64,000 nucleotides of DNA from the NCBI GenBank assembly GCA_009193035.1, contig SWDT01000004.1:186001-250000 (forward strand). The letters are read 5' to 3'. Shown piece by piece: positions 53,575-64,000 of the stretch; the first letter of the stretch is position 1, and every line of letters begins with the position of its first letter. The position numbers and the translations under genes are program-made. This DNA is from Halicephalobus mephisto. Taxonomy: Eukaryota > Nematoda > Chromadorea > Rhabditida > Panagrolaimidae. The notes beneath the pieces were generated by a model. The model saw only the letters and a list, made by a program, of their open reading frames with translations. It was not told where the DNA came from and searched no databases.

Positions 53575-54810
53575 TTTATTAAAAAAATTAAAATTCTTCG
53601 GTTTTTTACAAAAAAAAATTAAAATTCTTCGAATTTTTATAAAAAAAAATTAAAATTTTCCGGATTTTTTACAAAAAAAATTAAAATTTTCCGGATTTTT
53701 ACAAAAAAAATTAAAATTCTTCGATTTTTTACAAAAAAAATTAAAATTTTCCGGATTTTTATAAAAAAAAATAATAAAATTTATTTAAAAAATTAAAATT
53801 TCTTCGAATTTAAAAAAATATAAAAATTTATTGAAAAAACTAAAATTTCTTCGAATTTTTTGAATTTTTAGAAATTTTTTAGAATTTTGAATATTTTTTG
53901 AAAATTTTAAAATCCACAGAAATTCAAGATTTAAAATTTTAAGAAATTCGTGTAAATTTTCATTTTTAATTTTTCCAACAGTATGCCTAAAATTTCGTAA
54001 AAACTTCTAAAATTCAAAAAAATTTCTAAAAATTTAAAATTTAAAAATTTCTAAAAATTAAAATTTTTTAAAAATTTCTAAAATTAGCAATTTTGGAAGT
54101 TTCTAAAACGTTCTGAGAATTTCATAAATTTTTTATTTTTAAATTTTATAGCATTATTAACGTCTTCAAAATCCTTTAAAATGTATGAAACTAATAATTT
54201 TAAACATTTCTAGAAAATTTCAAAAATTTTTATTAATAAATTTTATAAATTTTTATTTTTTAGTTTGATAATAACATAATTAATGTCCTCTAAAATCCTC
54301 TAAAATCCTTTAAAATCCTCAAAATCTCCTAGAAGTATTCAGGATTATCAGTTTCAAAAATTTTTATTAATAAATTTTATAAATTTTTAATCTTTAACTT
54401 CATAATAACATAATTAACGTCCTTATAATTCTTCAAAATCCTTTAAAATCTTTGAAACTAGCAATTTTAAGCATTTCTAGAAGATTTCAAAAATTTTTAT
54501 TAAAGAATTTTATAAATTTTTAATTTTTAATTTCATAATAACATAATTAACGTCCTTAAAATTCTTCAAAATCCTTTAAAATCCTCAAAATCTCCTAGAA
54601 GTATTTAGGATTATCAGTTTCAAAAATTTTTATTAATAAATTTTATAAATTTTTAATTTTTAATTTCATAATAACATAATTAACGTCCTTAAAATTCTTC
54701 AAAATCCTTTAAAATCTCTGAAACTAGCAATTTTAAGCATTTCTAGAAATTTCCATCAATGAAGTATGCAAAATTTTGATTTTTAAATTTCATCAATGTG
54801 CTTTATTGTG
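53575..54810. repeat. AT-rich arrays
   Basis: 53575-53850: about eight units of TTTTTACAAAAAAAATTAAA with TTCTTCG or TTTTCCGG (about 32 bp). 54140-54760: about five units of roughly 132 bp with ATAACATAATTAACGTCCTT. Confidence 0.85.
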
Positions 54811-54824
54811 TCTTATTTTTTTGA

Positions 54825-54925
54825 TTTCCCGCGCAAGACGAGCGAGCTTGTGAGAAAAGAAAAAAATGGTAAGTTTGGCAATTCGCGAAGGTTCTCTACC
54901 AAAAATCGACTCGCTCTTTCATCTG
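54825..54925. mobile_element. TTCCCGC-family MITE fragment
   Basis: Carries ATTTCCCGCGCAAGACGAGC, AAATGGTAAGTTTGGCAA and AATCGACTCGCTCTTTC, the hallmarks of the family. Confidence 0.5.
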
Positions 54926-55519
54926 TCTCTCTCTCTGCTGCTTGTTGTTATTTTTCATTTTGATCTCTCTGTTGTTGTTCCGTTCTCTTTTTTTCCTGTT
55001 GGTGATTTTAGATAGGTTCCTTTCCCCGTAGATATGCCCACGTTGTCCAGTCGTTGATACTCCATCAACTCATTTAACCCAACTTTGCCCGTTTGTCCGT
55101 GTGAATTTTAGGATTTTTTCTATACAGATTTTAGGCTTGTTGTCAACGGGTTTTTTGAAGGTTGGAAGGGGTGGTTTGCTTTATTTTCTTTGCTCAATAC
55201 TATTTCTCCGTTCTCTGCTAGTGACCTTGTCCGTAGCTCAGTGGACGTCGACGGTTGGCGCCTCCTGCTAGCCTGGACGTTTTGGGCTGTCCCTCTGGCA
55301 TGCACACACCCACTGAGGCACACTTGGTCCCAAAAAACACGTCCCGGTTGCGCACATTTACTGAATGTGGACTCGGTCGCGACTGCTTTGCACAATTGTC
55401 ATCGTTCCTTCTTTGAATTACCTGATCCAAGCTTTTATAGGCCCGGAATTTCTGTTTACGTGGTTGTGGTGGTGTCTTATGGCTTTGGTTTCAGAAAATA
55501 GTCTCGTGTTTAATTCGCG
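54926..55519 (+). promoter_or_regulatory. Upstream region of cyclophilin gene
   Basis: Pyrimidine-rich stretch (CTGTCTCTCTCTCTGCTGC, 54920-54990), then a unique GC-richer block to 55490. GTTTCAG at about 55490-55496 precedes a 23-bp leader and the ATG, fitting a trans-splice or splice acceptor. The ORFs here lack relatives. The block could include a non-coding first exon. Confidence 0.4.
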
Positions 55520-56135
55520 ATGGTTACTTTTACGAATGTCCTACGATTTGCTGTTTCAGCTGCAAGTTACGCAATGGGTCGTCCACGCGTGTTCTTCGAC
55601 GTTACCATCGGTGGTAAGGCTGCAGGCCGTATTGTTATGGAACTTTACAATGATATCGTTCCTAAGACGGCTGAAAACTTCCGTGCTTTGTGCACCGGTG
55701 AGAAGGGCGTTGGACAGAGCGGAAAGCCTCTCCACTACAAGGGATCCAAGTTCCATCGTGTGATTCCTAACTTTATGCTCCAAGGAGGTGATTTTACTCG
55801 CGGTAACGGAACTGGAGGTAGGATTTTTTGGGTTGTTGATATATTCTGATATTGATTTTTTAGGTGAAAGTATCTATGGAGAGAAATTTGCTGACGAAAA
55901 CTTCAAGGAGAAGCACACTGGACCCGGTGTTTTGAGCATGGCCAATGCTGGACCCAACACCAATGGAAGCCAATTCTTTATCTGCACCGTTGCTACCAAC
56001 TGGCTCGATGGAAAGCATGTTGTTTTCGGCAAGGTTACTGATGGACTGGATGTCGTCAAGACCGTTGAAGCTCAAGGCAGTCAATCTGGAAAAACCGCCA
56101 CTGACATTGTCATTGCCGACTGTGGTGAACTCTAA
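55520..56135 (+). CDS. Cyclophilin-type peptidyl-prolyl cis-trans isomerase
   Basis: Exons 55520-55817 and 55864-56135 (phase 1; 46-bp intron) encode 189 residues. Residues 19-189 are a complete cyclophilin A-like domain: GRPRVFFDV, active-site [20 protein letters not shown] (catalytic Arg, Phe, Met, Gln), [17 protein letters not shown], and [13 protein letters not shown] with the cyclosporin-contact Trp and the His. It has the divergent-loop insert [14 protein letters not shown] typical of nematode and plant cyclophilins. Residues 1-18 ([18 protein letters not shown]) form an extra N-terminus rich in hydrophobic and small residues with one Arg, possibly a mitochondrial targeting peptide. Met19 (55574) could give a cytosolic form. 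It catalyses proline isomerisation in protein folding. The GC-rich, biased codon use fits high expression. Confidence 0.95.
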
Positions 56136-56560
56136 AGCTGAAACGGATGACGTTGGCTGGTGATCTATCGAATCGATCTTTAGCTATGTTCTTGTTTTTT
56201 AAGTTATTTCTCTATGTCAACATTACGTTGATAAATTTTATCTTTTATGGCCTTGAACACCAGTTTTTGCTCAGGGGTTGTTAATCGAAGAGACGATCGA
56301 TAGGTTTTTAGTGAGTTGTGCGTTCTTTAACATCTGGAAGTTTCTCTCGGAGAATAAGTGGAGCTTATTCAAATCAGGAAAGTTTGAAAATCAGTAGACT
56401 CTGGAATTGGGGTTTTTGGATGGAAGTTTGTCAAGTAAGGTTTTTAGGATTTTCAGAGGTTCTATATGTGAATGTTGGTTTTTGAAGGTGAACAGTTTTG
56501 TGCTTTGTGATCTTGATTTAGAAATTTGTAAATTTAAGAAAAATTTTAAAAAAGTTATAA
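56136..56560 (+). other. 3' flank of cyclophilin gene
   Basis: Unique sequence, likely including the 3' UTR. No AATAAA was seen close to the stop; the nearest A-rich candidate is GATAAATTTTATC near 56230. No further gene. Confidence 0.3.
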
Positions 56561-56579
56561 AATTATATATTGTTGTGAA

Positions 56580-57290
56580 ATAGTCATCGCAAAAATTAGA
56601 AATTTTTAGAAACTAGCCTACATGATATTTTCAAGACTTCTTGTCGAGATCATTTTTAGAAGTTCATATATCATTTTTACATAAAATTAATCAAGAAATT
56701 ATATAAGATTAGTTTTATAAAAAATTGATAGAAAAATTACAAAATAATTATTATGAAAAATCGAAAATGTCACGTAGGCTAGTTTCTAAAAACTTACAAA
56801 ATGGTCTCGACAGGAGTTTTTAAAAGTTCATATATCATTTTTACATAAAATTAATCAAGAAATTACATAAGATTAGTTTTATGAAAAATTATAAAAGTTA
56901 CAAAATAATTATTACGAAAAATCAAAAATGTCACATAGGCTAGTTTCTAAAAATTCCTATCGAGACCATTTCGTAAGAATTTTCAAACCTTCATAATTTA
57001 ATTTTTCTAAAAATAAAAAATCCCAATCAAAAAAATTTTATATATTTCAAAAAATAAAAAATTTTTTAAAAAATAATTTTTTTTAAATTTCTTGTTTTTC
57101 AAAAATTACAATTTTATTTTAAATTTTCTAAAAAATTTTTTATTTTAAATTTTCTAAAAAACTTTTTATTTTAAATTAAAAAAAACTTTTTATTTTAAAT
57201 TTTTTAAAAAAACTTTTTATTTAAATTTAAAAAAAAAATTTTATTTAAATTTAAAAAAAAAATTTTTGTAAAATAAATAAAAAAAAATTT
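56580..57290. repeat. Repeat with ATGTCACGTAGGCTAGTTTC
   Basis: Three units of about 150-200 bp in 56580-57000 carry GTAGGCTAGTTTCTAAAAA, GGTCTCGACAGGAGTTTTTA and TTCATATATCATTTTTACAT. 57000-57290 is A/T low complexity. Confidence 0.75.
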
Positions 57291-57299
57291 TAATGATCT

Positions 57300-57688
57300 C
57301 CGAAGTATTTTAATCATTCGATGTTTTGATATCTATTTTCGGCCAAAGATTGTTCAATAAAATTCGTCTATTTTCGAACATCTTTAAAAAAATAAAAACA
57401 AAAATTTTTTCCACTACTATTTATCCAAACAAAATAATACTAAAAAATAACACAAATTCAATTTTAAAAAAATTAAAAAAATCCAACTAAAAATAAAAAA
57501 AAATTAAACTGAAGAAGCAAAAATCGTAGATGAGGATTTCGATAGAGATAATTTATTTTCTAAAAAAATTAATTTTTTCAAAAACCGGCTGTACAAGTTG
57601 CACATCATTACTGCTAGCTCTTTGGATTATCAAGTGAAAGAATAAAAATTGGGAATCTCGTCGAATCATTTTTATCACAGTATTTCGA
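57300..57688 (-). other. Likely 3' UTR of exc-7
   Basis: Partly unique DNA just beyond the exc-7 stop codon on its strand. It includes AT-rich tracts and TTTTATTCTTTCACTTGATA (57620-57645, minus strand). No other gene seen. Confidence 0.35.
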
Positions 57689-60165
<2,477 letters not shown>

Positions 60166-60222
60166 TAAAACAGATGAAACTGGAGCCCAAGACACGATGA
60201 AAGAAATCCGAGCCATACAAAC

Positions 60223-60259
60223 CTTTCTCGCTATTGTACGCCTTCTGCAACCTGAGCAG
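60223..60259 (-). other. Candidate 5' coding exon of exc-7
   Basis: On the minus strand, TTTAAACAG precedes 37 bp reading LLRLQKAYNSEK with one base left over, then GTTTGT. Joined to the acceptor at 59952 it continues in frame as D-LMKLASM. It has no ATG, so a still earlier exon would be needed. Splice sites are moderate. Confidence 0.35.
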
Positions 60260-61130
60260 CTGTTTAAAATTAACCAAACAAAACTCCAAAAAAAGTATTA
60301 TTTTTATAAAAATTAAAACTTATTCTAAATTCAAAAAAATTAAATCCATTTTCACTCAGTTACAAACAGAAAAAAAGAAAACCATGAAAAAATTGAAAGA
60401 GCCGCAATCCAGTTTTCCGTCAGTTCTCCGCCTTTCGTTGACGGCTTACAATTTTTGCCACTCTATTCTGAATTCAAAAACTCTATTCATGCGAACGAAT
60501 GATGCACAAATACAGGAGCGCGCGAGCGGAAACAACCATCTGATTTTGTCCAGACACTCAAGTGAGCACCTGAACAAAAAAGTGGATCCATATATGAAAA
60601 ATCAACTTGGACCTTATTTGAGTATAAGTGTCACTTAAAAAAACCGGCTTTTTTTTTAAAATTATTTTTTTGGCAATATTCTTATCGTTTTTACAATCAA
60701 ATTCAAAAAAGTACAATTTCGTTTAAAATAATAAAAATTAAAAATACCACAAATCAATAAGGATTATGAAAATGATGAAGTGACAAACAAAAATTTCAAA
60801 ATCAATCAAATATATTTGAGCACCTGCAAAATTTATCGAGAATTTTATATAAAAATATATAATTGCCATAATCCGAACATGATTGGCCAAGGTCAAAAAT
60901 AAAATTAGGGCAATCATAAACATACTAGGAGAAAAACCATCGAGACATAAGTAAAATCGTTCACGTATTTACGGAAAAACGGGCAAATTCACAAAGAAAA
61001 ATGTGGATGAATGCCTCCAAATTTGGAGTGCGTTATCGAATAGGCGAAATTTAGGGAAAGCAGTCATCTGGAAACACTGGGCTAATCGACATTAACCAAA
61101 ATCAAAAAAATTAAGAAATATGATCATGAG
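60260..61130 (-). promoter_or_regulatory. Upstream region of exc-7
   Basis: 60380-60640 is unique and less AT-rich with CAGGAGCGCGCGAGCGG (60511). 60640-61130 is unique AT-rich DNA. No recognised gene. Probably promoter or first intron of exc-7. Confidence 0.3.
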
Positions 61131-61369
61131 AAAAACCAACACAAAAGTCAAAAATTTCAAAAATTTAGAAAAATCCAAACTAAAATTAATAATAATTTTT
61201 GAAAACTTAAATAATCACAAAAAACCAAAATTCAAAACTAATTAATTTTGAACAATTTAAAGAATTTAATTACGATGAAATAACAAACAAGATTGCACAT
61301 TATCTGAAGTCGAAAAAACTTGAACAAAATCAAGGGAAAAGTCGAAAATTAAAATTACGATTCGACATT

Positions 61370-61640
61370 AGTAAAATTCAAAAATACAATCATGGGGAAC
61401 ATTTCGGATTACAGAAGAACAAAACTAAGGATTTACAATATTTAAAACCGAAAAAAAATAAATATGATTATGGAAAAATTAAAAATACGATTCGACATCA
61501 ACAAAATTCAAAAATACAATCGTGGGGAACATTTCGGATTATAGAAAAACAAAACTAAGGACTTACAATATTTAAAACCAAAAACGAACGAATATGATCA
61601 TGGAAAAATTAAAATTACGATTCGAGATTAGTAAAATTCA
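61370..61640. repeat. Diverged repeat, about 129-bp unit
   Basis: Two units with ACATTTCGGATTAYAGAARA and GAAAAATTAAAATTACGATT (61380 and 61509). Confidence 0.7.
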
Positions 61641-61739
61641 AAAAATATAAGAACATAGAGAATCTTATTTTTGATTTCTCTATTACCTAAAACTGAAAAA
61701 TACTTAATATGATCATAGAGGATTAAAAACAACGATTCA

Positions 61740-62355
61740 ATAGTAATAAAAAATAAAATATAAGATACATAAAAAATAATCGAAAAACAGAAATATAAGG
61801 AGATCTGACCTAAAAATTCCACATTACCTAAAATTTAAAGAATATATTTAACATAAACACGGAAGATTGATAATCACGATTCAAGAGTAATAAAAGATAA
61901 AATATAAGATACATAAAAAATAATCGAAAAACAGAAATATAAGGAAATCTGACCTAAAAATTCCATATTACCTAAAATTTAAAGAATATATTTAACATAA
62001 ACACGGAAGATTGATAATCACGATTCAAGAGTAATAAAAGATAAAATATAAGATATATAAAAAATAATCGAAAAACAGAAATATAAGGAAATCTGGCCTA
62101 AAAATTCCACATTACCTAAAATTTAAAGAAAATATTTAACGTAAACACGGAAGATTGATAATCACGATTCAAGAGTAATAAAAGATAAAATATAAGATAC
62201 ATAAAAAATAATCGAAAAACAGAAATATAAGGAAATCTGACCTAAAAATTCCACATTACCTAAAATTTAAAGAAAATATTTAACATAAACACGGAAGATT
62301 GATAATCACGATTCAAGAGTAATAAAAGATAAAATATAAGATACATAAAAAATCA
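61740..62355. repeat. 144-bp tandem repeat
   Basis: CGAAAAACAGAAATATAAGG occurs at 61781, 61925, 62069 and 62213, an exact 144-bp period with few changes. Each unit also carries TTCCACATTACCTAAAATTT and GATTGATAATCACGATTCAA. Confidence 0.95.
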
Positions 62356-62384
62356 AGGAAGAAGGTGGAAATCAAAACTAAGAT

Positions 62385-62570
62385 ATGGTTGACAATGTGG
62401 AATTTTATAAAAGTCTGAATCCATTTCAATTTGCCGAAGAGAAGAGCCACATGGTTAGTCGGCCCTGTTTAGAGAATGAAAGAGAGACCAGTCCTGCCAA
62501 ATTCGACGACAAGCACGGAATAGCTAGCCCGAGGGCGATGACAACGTGGATGAGTTTCATATATAAATAA
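62385..62570 (+). other. Unique island with 61-codon ORF
   Basis: Open frame MVDNVEFYKSLNPFQFAEEK... ending in SFIYK. It is in unique DNA next to the 144-bp array, polar and protein-like, but without relatives I know and without splice context. Could be a small gene, or part of the exc-7 upstream region on the other strand. Confidence 0.25.
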
Positions 62571-62689
62571 TCCTATAAATAAACTACTTTTGGGCATTTT
62601 GACAAATTAGACCAGAAACCAAGGTGACTGGATCGATTTGTTGAAAATTTTGTTTTTAAAAAACGAAAATTGACTAAAAAAATAAATAA

Positions 62690-62930
62690 TTGACAATAGG
62701 ACCAGAACGAAACGAATATGTCCGCAGAAACACGTGCGGAAAGAAGCCAGCGCGCGAATGCCGGCCTTCTTTCGTGAGAACTTAACTGGCGCCTTCGCCG
62801 TCTGATCTAACGAACCGCCCTGTCCACATTGTGGTCAATTATGCCCTCCTGGGACTAAGTGGATCAGTCTTTTCTTTTCACAATAGAGTCAAGTATACAT
62901 CGCACTAACGTCGAAATTAGTAATGTTTCC
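62690..62930. other. GC-richer island
   Basis: Contains CAGAAACACGTGCGGAAAG (CACGTG E-box) and CCAGCGCGCGAATGCCGGCC near 62750, possibly a promoter. No coding evidence. Confidence 0.3.
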
Positions 62931-63370
62931 AACAAAATTGTCTCGACTGGAATGTTCAAAAAACAAAAAACTTAAATTTTTAAAATTTTTAAAATTAAAT
63001 TATTTTAAAAATAAAAATTTCCAACAAAAGCGGTCCCGACTGGAATGTTCAAAAAAACAAAAAACTTAAATTCTTAAAATTAAATTATTTTAAAAATAAA
63101 AATTGTCTCGACTGGAATGTTCAAAAAACAAATTTTAAAAGAATTTCGAAATTAAATTATTTTAAAAATAAAAATTGTCTCGACTGGAATTTTTAAAAAA
63201 ACTTTAATTTAAAAATTTAAAAATTTAATTATTTTAAAAATAAAAATTTCCAACAAAATTGTCTCGACTGGAATTTCCAAAAAACTTTTAAAATTTAAAT
63301 ATGGATTTAAAAATCATAAAAATTAAAAATGAAAATTTTTGCGAAATAGTCTCGACACGAATTTTCTGAA
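62930..63370. repeat. Array with TGTCTCGACTGGAATGTTC
   Basis: Five units of about 70-85 bp carrying GTCTCGACTGGAATGTTCAA and TTAAATTATTTTAAAAATAA, closing with AGTCTCGACACGAATTTT. Confidence 0.85.
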
Positions 63371-63529
63371 TTTTTTAGTGACTTCCAAAATAACTTGATG
63401 TTAGTTGTTAAATCACAACTTTATAAAAAATGGAAATTTTAAAAAATTAAAAAAAAATTTCAGAAATTCATTTGGAATTTTCGAAGTTTTCCAGAAATTT
63501 CTATAAAATTTTAGAAAAAATCAAAGGTT

Positions 63530-64000
63530 TTTTATGAATTCTAGGAGCTTCTACATAGATTCTAGAAGAATTCAGAAGCATATGTGAGATTCTAGAAGAT
63601 TTCGAAATTTTTTTTCTGAATTCTGGAATTTTCTATAATATTATTAAAAATCTTCAAAAATTTCTACATAGATTCTAGAAGAATTCAGAAGCATCTGTGA
63701 GATTCTAGAAGGCTTTGAAATTTTTTTTCTGAGTTTTAAGATCTTCTACAATATTATTAAAAATCTTCAAAAATTTCTACATAGATTCTAGAAAAATTCA
63801 GAAGCATATGTGAGATTCTAGAAGGCTTTGAAATTTTTTTTCTGAATTCTGGAATTTTCTATAATATTATTAAAAATCTTCAAAAATTTCTACAGATTCT
63901 AGAAAAAGAAAATTTTTTCTAGATTCTGGAATTTTCTACAATATTATTGAAAATTTTCAAAATTTCCTACATAGATTCTAGAAACTTCCAAAAATTTATC
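63530..64000. repeat. 113-bp tandem repeat with TTCTAGAA
   Basis: Units at about 63550, 63663, 63776 and 63888 with CTACATAGATTCTAGAAGAA and AATATTATTAAAAATCTTCA. It continues past the window end. Confidence 0.9.

Noticed and set aside
55212..55290. tRNA-like start GTCCGTAGCTCAGTGG
   Set aside because: A box A-like word is present but no box B, anticodon stem or acceptor stem could be formed.
55190..55501. 103-residue plus-strand ORF upstream of cyclophilin
   Set aside because: Not in frame with the gene, interrupted by an acceptor, no recognisable motif; treated as upstream region.

Overview
The window reads as an AT-rich nematode nuclear genome segment, most likely from a rhabditid related to Caenorhabditis. 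The evidence is: proteins that I recognise as close relatives of C. elegans CKI-1, LDH-1, HMG-1.2, TWK potassium channels, LEC-1, cyclophilin and EXC-7; introns with TTTCAG or TTTTAG acceptors; the same kind of acceptor a few bases upstream of several start codons, as expected for spliced-leader trans-splicing; and intergenic DNA packed with A/T runs at roughly 10-base spacing plus motifs such as GTGTCGAGAC. No bacterial, phage, CRISPR, rRNA or tRNA feature was seen. All names rest on reading translated exons by eye; no database search was run.

Layout. 1-10.9 kb: a p27/KIP-type CDK inhibitor (cki-1-like, 2560-3060, +) lies inside a large inverted repeat (arms about 1-660 and 5640-6404). It is followed by satellites, small inverted-repeat elements and a cluster of E2F-type sites. 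11.6-16.7 kb: a small secreted protein, then a carboxylesterase-fold protein that has lost its catalytic serine (both +). 17.2-23.6 kb (-): lactate dehydrogenase and a two-box HMG protein with a GC-AG intron. 25-29 kb: repeats only. 29.2-36.2 kb (+): a two-pore-domain K+ channel with two alternative first exons, a 12-bp coding minisatellite in its extracellular cap and an intronic array of near-perfect heat-shock elements. 36.2-41.2 kb: more arrays and a small membrane protein (+). 42.1-43.5 kb (+): a secreted five-EF-hand protein, convergent with a GPI ethanolamine-phosphate transferase of the PIG-G type (43.9-47.8 kb, -). 49.2-51.0 kb (-): the tandem-repeat galectin lec-1. 55.5-56.1 kb (+): a cyclophilin. 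57.7-59.9 kb (-): the ELAV/HuD-type RNA-binding protein exc-7. 60-64 kb: probable upstream region of exc-7 and arrays.

The genes are unrelated in function and I see no pathway cluster. Coding sequence takes roughly a fifth of the window. Most of the rest is tandem arrays, several with units near 126-134 bp, and dispersed inverted-repeat families. The most unusual material is in this repeat fraction and in gene-level oddities: the pseudoenzyme esterase, the channel minisatellite and alternative exons, heat-shock-element and E2F clusters, a tandemly decayed PIG-G 3' exon, and an exc-7 intron whose first bases encode the same residues as the next exon.
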